64,000 nucleotides of DNA from Candidatus Fibrimonadaceae bacterium (GCA_031281155.1 JAITFT010000084.1:1-64000), one strand, 5' to 3'. Shown: positions 1 through 8,956, counted from the stretch's first letter. Made by a program: numbers and translations. The notes: generated by a model from the sequence alone, not told the origin.

Positions 1-833
1 TTCCTGTTTCAAATAAATCGCGAACACGGCTTGCGCCAACGCCCACAAACATTTCAACAAAATCTGAGCCGCTCATGCTGTAAAAATTAACGCCAGCTTC
101 GCCGGCTACGGCTCTTGCCAAGAGCGTTTTTCCTGTGCCCGGCGGCCCAACCAACAGCACGCCTTTTGGAATGCGCCCTCCCAGTTTATCGAATTTCTTT
201 GGGTCTTTTAAAAAAGAAACCAACTCTTCCAAATCGGCTTTTGCTTCGTCGCAGCCCGCTACATCTTTGAATGTGGTTTTGTTTTTATCGTTGTTTATTA
301 AAATCGCCTTGCTTCTGCCAAATGAAAACAAGCCTCTACCACCGAATCCGCCAGCTTGCCGCGCCATTATAACCCAGAACAGAATTATAATTAAAATTAA
401 GGGCAAGAATGCAAAGAGGTGGTGCAGCCAGGTATTTTCCTCGCGCATAACCATTACTATTTTGCCGCTCTCTTCCCATTGGGCAATGGTGGAATCTGGA
501 ATGTATAGCATATTGGAGCGGAATGGCTCAAGGTCTGAGGGCAAGGCTTCCTGGCCAAAGAAACTTGGTTTGGCGGGCTTTGGCTTTTCGTTTGGAGATA
601 GTTTGCGTTTTCCGATTATTTCAATTCCATCTGAAGTTTTACGCAGTTTGAGCGTATCTATTCTAGCTGTGGGGTCTGCCATCCAGGCAATGAACTGAGT
701 GCGGGAAACTTCTCTTATTGGCTCATCGGAATATAGCCTAAGAAGAACAAGAGCAAACAAGCATATTGCCGCTATGAGAAAAAAATTCTTTGGCGGTGGT
801 TTTGGGCTTTTCGGTGGTTCCGGTTTTTGCATG
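1..833 (-). CDS. ftsH: ATP-dependent zinc metalloprotease FtsH (3' part outside window)
   Basis: Only the first 277 codons are present; the gene runs off the left edge. The translation starts at ATG 833 and shows a basic, proline-rich N-terminus, a membrane segment near residues 15-33, a periplasmic stretch, a second membrane segment near 145-165, then the start of the AAA domain ([12 protein letters not shown], Walker A GPPGTGKT near residue 228, and [17 protein letters not shown]). This order is specific to FtsH, the membrane-anchored protease for misfolded and short-lived proteins. The zinc-protease domain would lie outside the window. A -10-like TACATT (complement of 842-847) ends 8 nt before the ATG and there is no Shine-Dalgarno sequence, so the mRNA is probably leaderless. 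Confidence 0.96.
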
Positions 834-840
834 ATAGGGT

Positions 841-862
841 GAATGTAGAAAATTCTACATTC
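841..862. promoter_or_regulatory. Divergent back-to-back promoter pair (ftsH / lipoprotein)
   Basis: Inverted repeat with 10-bp perfect arms and a 2-bp centre. Each arm ends in a TACATT hexamer pointing outward: rightward at 856-861, 6 nt before the GTG at 868; leftward as the complement of 842-847, 8 nt before the ftsH ATG. I infer two overlapping -10 elements that cannot be used simultaneously. No -35 consensus is evident. Confidence 0.65.
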
Positions 863-867
863 TTGGC

Positions 868-1872
868 GTGAAATTATTTTCTTTAATTGCTCTTTTGTTG
901 GCTGGTTGCGTGTCTAATACGGCGAAGCAGCCAATTTCTTTGGCAGAAGCTTTGGATTCTGTTGAATGCAAAAGCGGTGAGTTTCGCGGCGCGGGAATTG
1001 GAGGTAGCGAGAACGAGGCGTTGAGTGTTGCACGTTCTGCGCTTGCGAAGCAGGTGCATTCATCAGTGAAAGTATCAGACGAATACCGCCTGAGTCGGAG
1101 TGTTTCTGGCGGAAAAGAGGATTTGAGTTCCGAATCTAAATCTGAACTTGTGGTGGAAGCTGCTTTGCTGAATGCACACGATGCACGTGTGCAGCATACG
1201 CAACGGAGAGCAAATGAAACAGGCATTGTTGTTTGCATGAGCCGCACAGATGCCGCTAAGGGCTTTACGGAACGGCAACGCTTTATAACGGACTCTCTGA
1301 AAATAGTTTCTGCGATTGTTAGCACCGAACATCCTAAGCGCAAAAATGAAGCTTGGCATAAAACACAAACGCTTTGGTATGAGTTTATGAGAATTCAAGA
1401 TCTGCTGGAAGGCTGGGGCGTTGCGAAAACAGATTTTTTTGTTTCTGCAAATGAAGTTTATGCTAAAACCGAGAACTATTATAAAAACTATTGCAAAAAT
1501 CAGAAAACCTATTGGGAGGCTCCTGCAAGCGAATGCGCTAATATTGTTTTCGCAGGGTTGTTTGAAAGGATAAAAATCACAAAAGAAGATGCCGAGTGCC
1601 AAAACGGGCTGAGACTGCGTTTCTCCTGTAACGATAGATGCAGGTCATCTTCTTTTGGAGTGGAATGTTTACTTGAGCCATCTTTGGCAATTGAATCTTG
1701 CAACGGCGCGCACTACTCTTTGCTAAAAGCCAAGGGGCCTACGACAGGCAACGATATGCACAGCGAAATCAAGGCTAAGGAAAATTTAATGCGGAATTTG
1801 CCCAAAGCGAGTTTTTTTAATGAATGGGAAAAGGAAATTAGGGAATGGGTGCCACAGTGCGTGGTGCAGTAG
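868..1872 (+). CDS. Predicted lipoprotein, LPP20-like N-terminal region
   Basis: 334 residues with a GTG start. The N-terminus is a lipoprotein signal (short basic start, hydrophobic run, lipobox LLAGC near residues 10-14), so it is probably anchored to a membrane facing the periplasm. Residues about 40-75 contain a GxGxGxSExEAxxxARxxLAKQ pattern resembling LPP20-type lipoproteins, where a repeatedly seen alanine-rich helix follows a glycine-rich strand. The rest is Cys-containing and unrecognised. The GTG lies 6 nt after a TACATT hexamer with no Shine-Dalgarno, so initiation is probably leaderless. It is transcribed divergently from ftsH; no function can be assigned from context. Confidence 0.8.
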   Translation: MKLFSLIALLLAGCVSNTAKQPISLAEALDSVECKSGEFRGAGIGGSENEALSVARSALAKQVHSSVKVSDEYRLSRSVSGGKEDLSSESKSELVVEAALLNAHDARVQHTQRRANETGIVVCMSRTDAAKGFTERQRFITDSLKIVSAIVSTEHPKRKNEAWHKTQTLWYEFMRIQDLLEGWGVAKTDFFVSANEVYAKTENYYKNYCKNQKTYWEAPASECANIVFAGLFERIKITKEDAECQNGLRLRFSCNDRCRSSSFGVECLLEPSLAIESCNGAHYSLLKAKGPTTGNDMHSEIKAKENLMRNLPKASFFNEWEKEIREWVPQCVVQ

Positions 1873-1900
1873 TTCAAAAAAAATAACGATTAATGATAAT

Positions 1901-1910
1901 TTTCTATATT
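1901..1910 (+). promoter_or_regulatory. Promoter of tRNA-Leu and downstream genes
   Basis: TTTCTATATT, with the TATATT hexamer at 1905-1910, ends 20 nt before the first base of the tRNA. Since a tRNA has no start codon, this is the best independent evidence in the window that the TTTCTAyATT motif is a promoter rather than a translation signal. Confidence 0.65.
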
Positions 1911-1930
1911 ACCGCACACACATCAAAAAT

Positions 1931-2014
1931 GCCGAAGTGGTGAAATTGGTAGACGCGCTGGACTCAAAATCCAGTAGAGGCAACTCTGTGGGGGTTCGAT
2001 TCCCCCCTTCGGCA
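1931..2014 (+). tRNA. tRNA-Leu (anticodon CAA)
   Basis: A class II tRNA with acceptor stem GCCGAAG/CTTCGGC, a D-arm, an anticodon stem CTGGA/TCCAG around the loop CTCAAAA (anticodon CAA at 1965-1967), a long variable arm and a T-arm with GTTCGATTC. The discriminator base is A and CCA is not encoded, so a CCA-adding enzyme would be required. The next protein gene starts only 27 nt downstream with no promoter between them, suggesting a joint tRNA-mRNA transcript. Confidence 0.95.
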
Positions 2015-2041
2015 CTAAAGTCTTCTATAGAGAGGTATCTT

Positions 2042-2671
2042 ATGAAATTTTTAGTCCCGGCTCTTTTACTCTGCGCAACGCTCGCCTTTGCCCAATTCGA
2101 CTTCGATGATGATGAATGGGCAAATTTTGACTTTCGCCATGCAGGTCTAACTCAAATCGAATTCCAAAACGTTAAGGAATCCGGAATGGGCAAAGAAAAG
2201 CTTATGTACCTGCTAGAGATAGGTATCCGCCCATCCACTTACCTGCAAGAGCCCTGGAAAAATCTCGGCGTATCTGAAAGCGAATGGCTCTCTCAGCGCG
2301 AAAAGGGAATGGAAGACGCCGACATAGATCGCACATATAGAAACTACGGCGGCGACCAAAGCGCAGCTTATTTATCTTTCTTGATACCATCGTACTACCA
2401 CTGGAAAACGGGTGACATGGCTATGGCTATGGCAATAGATATCTTGTGGCTTACATCCGTAGGCGTAACCGTGTTTTTATGGAATAAAGGAAGCACCGAC
2501 AACCAATGGGTTTACGGAGCTGGGGCAATAGGCCTTGTTCATATATTCTCCGGAGCAACAGCCCTGCTCTCAACTCAATGGGATAACAATCCCGATGCCA
2601 GAAACTTCTCGTGGGGCATTTTGCCAACGGGCAAAAATTCCGTTGCCGCTGCCGCCGCCTTTAGGTTCTAA
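2042..2671 (+). CDS. Exported membrane protein of unknown function
   Basis: 209 residues. The ATG at 2042 is chosen because it starts a clear signal peptide (hydrophobic core followed by AFAQ) and has AGAGG upstream; the reading frame is open further 5' but that stretch runs through the tRNA. The mature protein has an acidic start (FDFDDDEW), a charged middle, and two hydrophobic segments near residues 128-145 and 155-172. The C-terminus ends in an alanine run and FRF, as in small outer-membrane or envelope proteins. No family recognised. It shares a transcript with tRNA-Leu and is followed directly by the oxidoreductase gene. Confidence 0.8.
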   Translation: MKFLVPALLLCATLAFAQFDFDDDEWANFDFRHAGLTQIEFQNVKESGMGKEKLMYLLEIGIRPSTYLQEPWKNLGVSESEWLSQREKGMEDADIDRTYRNYGGDQSAAYLSFLIPSYYHWKTGDMAMAMAIDILWLTSVGVTVFLWNKGSTDNQWVYGAGAIGLVHIFSGATALLSTQWDNNPDARNFSWGILPTGKNSVAAAAAFRF

Positions 2672-3625
2672 GTGGCTAAAAAATTTCGCTGGGGAATCAC
2701 AGGTACAGGCTTTATAGCAAGATCCTTTGCCTCCAGCTTAAAGCTTCTGCCAAACGCAGAACTCTATGCCGTTAGCTCCCGCAATGCCGAAACAGCAAAA
2801 AAATTCGCAAATGAATTCGGAGCGAAAAAGCATTATAATTCAAGAGATAAAATGCTTGAGGATGAAGCTCTAGACATTGTATATATAGCAACGCCGAATC
2901 ACTGCCACGCCCCAGACTCAATAGCTGCTCTTAACGCAGGCAAAGCCGTTCTCTGCGAAAAACCTTTTGCCCTTAGCTCCGCAGAACTGGAAAGCGTGAT
3001 TGCTGTTGCGAAAAGCAAAAATCTTTTTTTAATGGAAGCCCTCTGGACAGCCTTTTTGCCGAGCTTCAAAAAATTTATAGAACTCGCAAACAATGGCTCA
3101 ATAGGTGAACCAACATTATTGAATGCAGACTTTGGCTTCTACTCGCAGTTCAATCCAAACAGCCGCCTTTACGACCCGAAACAAGGCGGCGGTTCCATTT
3201 ACGATATAGGAATTTACCCGCTATTTGCCGCTCTCTCTCTCTTTGGCGAACCCGAAATTTTGCAAACAATAAAAATTCCAAGCCTCACAGGAACAGATGT
3301 TACCGCACTCATTCAAAGCCAGCATAAAAACGGCAAAGTCGCAATGCTCGCATCATCTTTCGCCGTTGACTTAGATACCGAAGCTAAGCTTTACGGCACA
3401 AAAGGCAAGCTTACGCTTCACAAAAGCTTTCACATACCAACAAAACTCACGCTCCAAAACGAAAAAGGAACTTTCGATTTTGAATTCCCGGAACCTGGCA
3501 AAGGCTACCAATACGAGGCCGCTGCAGCAATGGCAGCAATGGAAGAAGGCTTAACGGAATGCCCCGAATGGAATTTGGAACAAAGCAGAGCATTGATGAG
3601 AATGATAGACAGCTGCTTAAAATAA
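2672..3625 (+). CDS. Gfo/Idh/MocA-family NAD(P)-dependent oxidoreductase
   Basis: 317 residues, GTG start immediately after the TAA of the preceding gene (translational coupling likely). The N-terminal Rossmann fold has GITGTGFIA at residues 8-16 and the family motif CEKPF at 95-99, in which the lysine is catalytic. The C-terminal half has the GGGSIYDIGIYPL segment typical of the substrate-binding domain. Members oxidise or reduce sugars, sugar derivatives or dihydrodiols; the trans-dihydrodiol dehydrogenase/YcjS-like subgroup is the closest by pattern. The substrate cannot be told from the sequence. Confidence 0.9.
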   Translation: MAKKFRWGITGTGFIARSFASSLKLLPNAELYAVSSRNAETAKKFANEFGAKKHYNSRDKMLEDEALDIVYIATPNHCHAPDSIAALNAGKAVLCEKPFALSSAELESVIAVAKSKNLFLMEALWTAFLPSFKKFIELANNGSIGEPTLLNADFGFYSQFNPNSRLYDPKQGGGSIYDIGIYPLFAALSLFGEPEILQTIKIPSLTGTDVTALIQSQHKNGKVAMLASSFAVDLDTEAKLYGTKGKLTLHKSFHIPTKLTLQNEKGTFDFEFPEPGKGYQYEAAAAMAAMEEGLTECPEWNLEQSRALMRMIDSCLK

Positions 3626-3626
3626 A

Positions 3627-4052
3627 TCAAGAAAAATCTCTTATAATACACCACCAAGCGATAAAGCCAAATGCTGAAATTCCTGCAAATATGGCAACTA
3701 TGCAAAACCAAACGATGTCAAAATTCAAATTAAAACTCGGCAGACTCCACCCGCTTTCTTTTATAACAGCTTCTGCTGGCCTATGTTTTATAACGGGAGG
3801 CTTATAATTTTGCGGCTTTTTCTTTTCATCTTTATATGGATCTATCCAATCATATAATTCATAGGTCTCGCCATTTTCAAAGCCAAAGGGAATGACGTTT
3901 TTGTTAATGTGATTTATAAATGTTATTTTGCTACCAATTGACTCCTGCAATTCAATCAAATACTTGGATATAGCTTCCACGTATTGCCTGTTTGCATCTG
4001 AACCACCCACTCTGCTAATAAGCGTTCGTTTAATAAACTCCTGACTCACCAT
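3627..4052 (-). CDS. Small protein with a C-terminal membrane anchor
   Basis: 141 residues, not recognised. Residues 1-70 look like a small soluble domain, residues 70-100 are a lysine/proline-rich linker (KDEKKKPQNYKPP), and residues about 112-137 form one hydrophobic membrane segment rich in Trp and Phe, giving a tail-anchored layout. The start is ATG GTG: the ATG lies 4 nt after the -10-like TATATT and the GTG 7 nt after it, so the GTG may be the real leaderless start. It converges with the oxidoreductase gene, 1 nt apart. Confidence 0.7.
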   Translation of the reverse strand: MVSQEFIKRTLISRVGGSDANRQYVEAISKYLIELQESIGSKITFINHINKNVIPFGFENGETYELYDWIDPYKDEKKKPQNYKPPVIKHRPAEAVIKESGWSLPSFNLNFDIVWFCIVAIFAGISAFGFIAWWCIIRDFS

Positions 4053-4056
4053 TGGG

Positions 4057-4076
4057 AATATAGAAATTTCTATATT
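4057..4076. promoter_or_regulatory. Divergent back-to-back promoter pair
   Basis: AATATA-GAAATTTC-TATATT, a perfect 20-bp palindrome. The leftward hexamer serves the small membrane protein; the rightward hexamer at 4071-4076 serves the FISUMP lipoprotein through a short leader. Confidence 0.65.
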
Positions 4077-4093
4077 AGCAACAGGAAGGTAAT

Positions 4094-4123
4094 ATGGCGT
4101 TTAACATTGGAGTTTATTTGTGA
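4094..4123 (+). CDS. Possible 9-residue leader peptide
   Basis: ATG at 4094 preceded by GGAAGG (4084-4089) opens a frame of nine codons (MAFNIGVYL) that stops in TGA at 4121-4123, overlapping the GTG start of the FISUMP gene at 4120. This has the layout of a translationally coupled leader ORF. It could equally be chance, with the GGAAGG serving nothing. Confidence 0.35.
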   Translation: MAFNIGVYL

Positions 4124-4884
4124 TTTTAAGATTTTTCTTTGTTTTGCCTTTCCTGCTTTTAGCGTGTACGCAAGTGGAGCGTGATAATATTTACGATCCT
4201 GGCGGTATTAATTATTATTGTAGAGAGTGCTATTACTCTTCCAGCTCATCTTCATCCAGTAGCTCCTTTAATTATTCTTCCAATTATTCTTCCAGTAATA
4301 ATATTTCATATTGTAGCGGCATTGAATATAATACTTTAACTGAATTTTGCCTTGATGGCATTGTTAAATATAAAGAAGCCATTATTGATTCCAGAGATGG
4401 CAAAGCATATAAAATTACTGTTATAGGTTCTCAAATCTGGATGGCAGAAAATTTACGGTATGAAACTTCAAACACTAAATGCTTTGATAACGATCCAAAT
4501 AATTGCGATATTTACGGCATATTATACGATTGGAATACAGCAAAAATTATTTGCCCGTCTGGCTGGCATTTGCCAAGCGATGCGGAATGGATAGCGCTAG
4601 CATGGTTTGCTGGTAGCAATGCCGGAACAGAATTAAAAGCAAATACCGGGCACTGGATTTCAAACAAAGGAACCGATAATTTTGGCTTTACTGCTCTGCC
4701 AGGCGGGTTTTATTATGATCGTTTTAGACAAAAAGGAGAAGTGGCAGGCTTTTGGAGCGCAACAGCAGGCTCCCAATCAGGCTCCGCTCATTTTCGATAT
4801 TTTACAAATATTAACTCTAGCCTAAACTTAGCTGGTCATTATACAAACAGAGCTTGGTCTTATGTCCGCTGCCTAAAAGATTAG
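4120..4884 (+). CDS. FISUMP-domain surface lipoprotein
   Basis: 254 residues. A lipoprotein signal (LLLACT near residue 13) is followed by a poly-serine linker at about 40-60, then a FISUMP domain (Fibrobacter succinogenes major paralogous domain): QIWMAENLRY, a CPSGWHLPSDAEW block, FTALPGGFYYD, GFWSAT and the terminal VRCLKD. The domain is related in pattern to C-type-lectin/FGE-like folds and is amplified in Fibrobacter; its function is not established. Serine linkers of this kind are common in secreted Fibrobacter proteins. Start is GTG with TTGGAG upstream, overlapping the stop of a possible leader peptide. Confidence 0.92.
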   Translation: MILRFFFVLPFLLLACTQVERDNIYDPGGINYYCRECYYSSSSSSSSSSFNYSSNYSSSNNISYCSGIEYNTLTEFCLDGIVKYKEAIIDSRDGKAYKITVIGSQIWMAENLRYETSNTKCFDNDPNNCDIYGILYDWNTAKIICPSGWHLPSDAEWIALAWFAGSNAGTELKANTGHWISNKGTDNFGFTALPGGFYYDRFRQKGEVAGFWSATAGSQSGSAHFRYFTNINSSLNLAGHYTNRAWSYVRCLKD

Positions 4885-4913
4885 CCTTCTATAAAATGAT
4901 ACTCATCGAAGGC
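4884..4913. terminator. Possible bidirectional terminator hairpin
   Basis: GCCTTC (4884-4889) and GAAGGC (4908-4913) can pair across the convergent gene ends, with ATGAT/TCAT pairing inside the loop. There is no clear T-run, so this is weak. Confidence 0.3.
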
Positions 4914-6705
4914 ATTCCTCCAACTCAACGCTTGCCCTCTCCCACTCTGCAAACAAATCGGCAACTTGATTTTTTGCGAATTCCATCTCTTTCGATATTT
5001 CCGCAATTTTCAAGCCATTGCCTTCTTCGGCAGCGGTGACTATGTTTTTTTCGCACTCGGCAATAAAGCTTTCTTTCTGCTGAATTTCGGCTTCTATCTC
5101 TTTGATTTTTTGCTCCAATGGGCGGACTATGCGAGACTTTTGCTGGATTTGCTCGGCACGCTCTCTTTTGGTCGCTAGCCGCTGATTAACTACCGTTTTT
5201 TTTACTGCCATTTCCGCAGCCCAACCTACACGATCCAAAAAATCCTGATAAGTGCCGTCAAAAAATTTGGCTTTGCCTTTATCAAAAATAATTAAGCGCT
5301 TAGCAAAAGCGTGGAGAATTTCTTCATCGTGGCTAACCAAAATTGCCGCACCTTTGAATTCATCAAGAGCTTCGATTAAGCTATCAACAGAATCCATGTC
5401 AAGATGGTTTGTTGGCTCATCGAGCAAAAGCAGATTGCATGGCTTGCCTAAAATTTTTGCCAGCAAAACTCTGGAACGCTCTCCGCCAGAAAGCACGGAG
5501 ATTTTCTTTAAAGCGTTGTCGCCCTCAAACATCATAACGCCTGCCAAGGAACGGGCTTTTCCCCTAGTTCTGTCTTCGAGCGAAGATTGAATTTCTCCTT
5601 CCACGGTTTTTTGCAAGTCCAAACGATTTACATTTGTTTGACCAAAATAATTTATAACTGTGCTATTGTGAAGTTCAATGCTTCCTTCCTTAGATTTTAA
5701 TTCTCCTGCCAGCAAGTTTAAAAGCGTGGTTTTTCCTTTTCCGTTTGGGCCAATAATAGCGAGGCGGTCTCCTTTGTACAATTCAAAATTTAAATTTTCC
5801 ATCAAAGGCAAATCTGCAGTGAAACCAAAACTCAAATGCTTAACGGTTAACATTCTTTTGGCGGGAAAATCTGCTTCTGTGAATTCAAAATCAAGAGTTT
5901 TTATCTTTTCCAAATTTGCAAGCGGTTCGTGCCGCTCAAGAGCTTTCACCTTGCTCTGCACAGATTTTGCCTTTGAAGCCTTGTATCTAAACCTTTCAAT
6001 AAATTTCTGCAAATGCTCTCGCTTTGCTGCATCGTTTTCCAAGGTTTTTAAATGCACTTCTTCGTCTGCCAAAATTGTTTCTTGAAGTTTTGCCACGCTG
6101 CCACGGATTTTCCGCATTTTTTGCCTGTGAATGCCAAGGGTATGAGTGCAAACGCTATCCATAAAGCGGCGATCGTGAGTTATTAGCATTAATTCGCCTT
6201 GCCAGCTTCTTAAAAATTTTTGCAACCATCGCACGGAAACTATATCTAAATAATTTGTTGGTTCGTCTAGCAAAAGCAAATTCGGTTCAGCAGCCAAAGC
6301 CTTTGCTAAATTGAGGCGAATTTGAAAACCGCCAGAAAGCATTGCGGGTGATTCTTTTTCAACTATATCTTTATCAAAACCCAGCCCGCTTAAAATAGAT
6401 TCTACTTTGTAGCTTTCAACCCAGCCATCTTCATTTGGTTTTAATGCGGAGCAGGCTTCTTCAAAAATCGTGGCATGAGCAAAATTCAAATGCTGTGATA
6501 AGTACCCTATCGAATAATTTTTCGGAATGTTTATACTGCCAGAATCATAGCCTTCTTCGCCTAAAATAACCTTAAAAAGCGTTGATTTTCCGCTGCCATT
6601 TCTCCCCACAAGGCCAATGCGCTCTCCTTTGCCAACCTGAAAGCTTGCATCGCTAAACAGCATTTGCAATCCAAAACTTTTCTGTAAATCTTGAGCTTGA
6701 AGCAT
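4903..6705 (-). CDS. ABC-F family ATPase (Uup/YheS-like)
   Basis: 600 residues with two ABC domains and no membrane segment. Domain 1 has Walker A GRNGSGKST at 34-42, signature LSGGF at 122-126 and LLLLDEPTNYLD near 142-153. Domain 2 has GPNGKGKTT, LSGGERSR and LLLLDEPTNHLD. The charged linker between domains and a C-terminal coiled coil (about 510-600) are typical of ABC-F proteins, which act on ribosomes rather than in transport. Which paralogue it is (Uup, YheS or EttA-like) is not clear; the C-terminal coiled coil favours Uup/YheS. ATG lies 8 nt after a TATCTT hexamer, with no Shine-Dalgarno. Confidence 0.92.
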   Translation of the reverse strand: MLQAQDLQKSFGLQMLFSDASFQVGKGERIGLVGRNGSGKSTLFKVILGEEGYDSGSINIPKNYSIGYLSQHLNFAHATIFEEACSALKPNEDGWVESYKVESILSGLGFDKDIVEKESPAMLSGGFQIRLNLAKALAAEPNLLLLDEPTNYLDIVSVRWLQKFLRSWQGELMLITHDRRFMDSVCTHTLGIHRQKMRKIRGSVAKLQETILADEEVHLKTLENDAAKREHLQKFIERFRYKASKAKSVQSKVKALERHEPLANLEKIKTLDFEFTEADFPAKRMLTVKHLSFGFTADLPLMENLNFELYKGDRLAIIGPNGKGKTTLLNLLAGELKSKEGSIELHNSTVINYFGQTNVNRLDLQKTVEGEIQSSLEDRTRGKARSLAGVMMFEGDNALKKISVLSGGERSRVLLAKILGKPCNLLLLDEPTNHLDMDSVDSLIEALDEFKGAAILVSHDEEILHAFAKRLIIFDKGKAKFFDGTYQDFLDRVGWAAEMAVKKTVVNQRLATKRERAEQIQQKSRIVRPLEQKIKEIEAEIQQKESFIAECEKNIVTAAEEGNGLKIAEISKEMEFAKNQVADLFAEWERASVELEECLR

Positions 6706-6713
6706 TTATGAAT

Positions 6714-6719
6714 AAGATA
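6714..6719 (-). promoter_or_regulatory. -10-like element of the ABC-F gene
   Basis: TATCTT on the minus strand, preceded by TTTAC and ending 8 nt before the ATG. It lies just beyond the mltD stop codon, so the ABC-F gene can be transcribed separately from mltD. Confidence 0.5.
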
Positions 6720-6731
6720 GTAAACGCTGAT

Positions 6732-8672
6732 TTAATCCGAAATTTTGATTTTCATGCCCGGAAAAATTTTCTTATCCAAACCAGGATTCCAATCTAATAG
6801 CTGCTGAACGGTTACATCGTGGGCTCTAGCTATATCCCACAGGTTATCGCCAGATTTCACAATGTAACTTGCACCGCTTATTGCTTTATTTGCGTGGGTT
6901 TGAGTTTGGGTGTCTCTTTGTTGAGTGTTCGTGCTTTGAGCTCTTTTAGGATCTTGCAAAAAAAGCTGTTGACCTGCTCTAATTCTGTTGTCTTCCAGAT
7001 TATTCCAGCTCTTTAAATTTTGCATTGAAACGCCGAACCTTCTGGAAATAGTGCCGAGATTATCACCGTTTTTAACAAGGTAAGTGCGCACATTGCTTTC
7101 GGAACGCGTAGTTTGCGTATTTTCGTTACGCGTACCTGTTGAGGCTTGCCTTTGATTGCCCGGAGGGCTGGCTCCATGAGGCATGGGGATAATTAAAACT
7201 TGCCCAACTCTGAGCCTTGTGTTTTGCAAATTATTCGCTGATTGAATATCGGCGGCTTTTAAACCAAAAACTCTTGCTATGCTGCCAAGGTTATCGCCTT
7301 TTTGCACTTTGTATTGCTGCCAGCGTACCAATTGCGTTTTATCCATTTTTTCGTAAGCGGCAAGAAATTTTTCTCTAGTACCTTGCGGAATATTCATTGT
7401 GTATTGCTTTAGGTTTGGCGGTGTGCTCCAGCGAGTTAGCTCTGGGTTTAAATCGCGCATGGTATTAACGCTTGCACCAATTGCACTGCCAATTTTATCT
7501 AGAGGAATTCCATCTTTAACGGTTACTGTATCAAAAGGAAGAACGCTTCGTTTTTCAACTGTGAATGAATAACGCTCAGGGAAATGCCCTATGATTGTTG
7601 CGGCTAAAATTCTCGGTACGTAGAGCATTGTTTCTTTGGGCAATTGCAAATCCCAATAGGAAACTTTTTTCAATGTGGAGTCTGCAGCCTTTGCTTCTCT
7701 TACAAGCCTGCGAATTCTGCCTTCTCCGCAGTTATAAGCTGCCATTGCCAGGTACCAATCGTCAAATTCTCTGTATAAATCAGAAAGGTATCTCAGAGCG
7801 GCATCGGTGGCGGCTTCGGGATTATAGCGCATATCCCGCCAGAAATCTATCGACAAGCCGTAGCGTTTGCCTGTTGCAGGAATAAACTGCCACACACCTG
7901 CTGCCTTAGCTTTGCTGTAAGCACGCGGTTTAAAACCGCTTTCCACAAGAGCTAGATATACAAGGTCTTCGGGCATATTGCGTTTGCGAAGTTTTGCGAA
8001 GATCATGCTATCTAGCGTGGTTTTTCTAGAAAGCGAGCTTTCCATAAAAGACCTAGCGTTCACGGTAAGAAAGCGAATTTCTCGCATAACGCGATCGTTG
8101 ATTTCAATAGGAAGTGAAAACCTGGCTAAATTCATTGTATCTAAAAAATTCTCAATAACTTTTTTTTCCACGCTATCTAGCGGAGCTTCTTCAAATGAAT
8201 CAAAGCCTTCGTAGTCGCTTAGTATTGAAAAAACGTGTTCTGCTTCTGCCAAATTAATGAGCATTGGATATACTCTCTCCAATGCTGAAATAATGCGAGC
8301 AGGCATTGTGGCAAAATACTCGGCGCTATCCGGGCTTGCCAGAGAATCTGCCTGTTGCTCCGAATGAACTTCGCCCAAAGCCATATCGAAATAGTACATG
8401 GCAGCTAAAGGATCGCCAGTCTCTAGAGCCTGCACTCCAGACTTGAACTCTGCCCAAGATATTTTGCCAGCCGCACCCTTAGGCTCATTTAAGTCTATTC
8501 GCGCTGGCAAGCGCTTTACAGGTGCTTCGGGCACCTGCACAGAAGGAGCTGGCTCCTCTGGCTCTGCAAGTACAATAAGTTCGTTTCCTTTGTTTGTTGC
8601 CGAGCAAGCAACGAATAGAGGAAACATTAACGAAAGTATTTTTAATCTTTTAATCATCATCCTCTTCTTCAT
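6732..8672 (-). CDS. mltD: Membrane-bound lytic transglycosylase D-like lipoprotein with three LysM domains
   Basis: 646 residues. A lipoprotein signal ends in FVACS near residues 20-24. A central SLT domain (about 225-400) shows the catalytic glutamate in ALVESGF (E244), AAGVWQFIPATGKRYGL and MAAYNCGEGRI. Three LysM domains follow, starting near 460, 535 and 602, each with (V/K)xGDNL. It would cleave the glycan strands of murein in the periplasm, LysM modules giving wall binding. The start overlaps the end of the small acidic gene by 23 nt; ATGs four or five codons further in are alternatives, since the frame begins MKKRMMIK. Confidence 0.93.
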   Translation of the reverse strand: MKKRMMIKRLKILSLMFPLFVACSATNKGNELIVLAEPEEPAPSVQVPEAPVKRLPARIDLNEPKGAAGKISWAEFKSGVQALETGDPLAAMYYFDMALGEVHSEQQADSLASPDSAEYFATMPARIISALERVYPMLINLAEAEHVFSILSDYEGFDSFEEAPLDSVEKKVIENFLDTMNLARFSLPIEINDRVMREIRFLTVNARSFMESSLSRKTTLDSMIFAKLRKRNMPEDLVYLALVESGFKPRAYSKAKAAGVWQFIPATGKRYGLSIDFWRDMRYNPEAATDAALRYLSDLYREFDDWYLAMAAYNCGEGRIRRLVREAKAADSTLKKVSYWDLQLPKETMLYVPRILAATIIGHFPERYSFTVEKRSVLPFDTVTVKDGIPLDKIGSAIGASVNTMRDLNPELTRWSTPPNLKQYTMNIPQGTREKFLAAYEKMDKTQLVRWQQYKVQKGDNLGSIARVFGLKAADIQSANNLQNTRLRVGQVLIIPMPHGASPPGNQRQASTGTRNENTQTTRSESNVRTYLVKNGDNLGTISRRFGVSMQNLKSWNNLEDNRIRAGQQLFLQDPKRAQSTNTQQRDTQTQTHANKAISGASYIVKSGDNLWDIARAHDVTVQQLLDWNPGLDKKIFPGMKIKISD

Positions 8673-8868
8673 AGTCTAATCCCAAGCGACGAAAGTGCGG
8701 CTTGTCAAAATTTAATTCTTCATCAAGGGCCTCTTCGTCTTCTACAAAATCATCTTCTTCCTCAACAATATCGTCGAACTCGTCTAGTTCGTCGTCTGGA
8801 TCGGCCACAGACAGAAAATCGTCACGCCCAGCGTTCTTGGAGCGGCGACTCATTTGAAAACCATTCAT
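8650..8868 (-). CDS. Small highly acidic protein
   Basis: 72 residues, starting at ATG 8868 (MNGFQMSRRSK) because a GGGGG Shine-Dalgarno lies upstream; the frame is open further 5' but has no signal there. After a basic start, residues 20-60 are dominated by Asp and Glu (about half), and it ends EEEDDD. Not recognised. It is the first gene of an mltD operon, overlapping mltD by 23 nt, so the two are probably translationally coupled. Similar small acidic proteins are sometimes basal-transcription or ribosome-associated factors, but nothing here proves that. Confidence 0.65.
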   Translation of the reverse strand: MNGFQMSRRSKNAGRDDFLSVADPDDELDEFDDIVEEEDDFVEDEEALDEELNFDKPHFRRLGLDYEEEDDD

Positions 8869-8898
8869 ATCTTTACCCCCATTTTTATAATTATGCAG

Positions 8899-8924
8899 AA
8901 TATAGTAAATAAATTTACTATATT
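8899..8924. promoter_or_regulatory. Divergent back-to-back promoter pair
   Basis: AATATAGTAAAT and ATTTACTATATT form 12-bp arms around a 2-bp centre. The leftward TATATT serves the acidic protein/mltD operon and the rightward TATATT (8919-8924) the repeat lipoprotein. Both mRNAs would have leaders of about 25 nt with Shine-Dalgarno sequences. Confidence 0.65.
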
Positions 8925-8956
8925 TATAAGGTGGTACATTAAAAACTGGAGGCATT

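Noticed and set aside
135-698. 187-codon plus-strand ORF at the left edge
   Set aside because: It is the antisense of the ftsH 5' region, which has unambiguous FtsH motifs on the minus strand.
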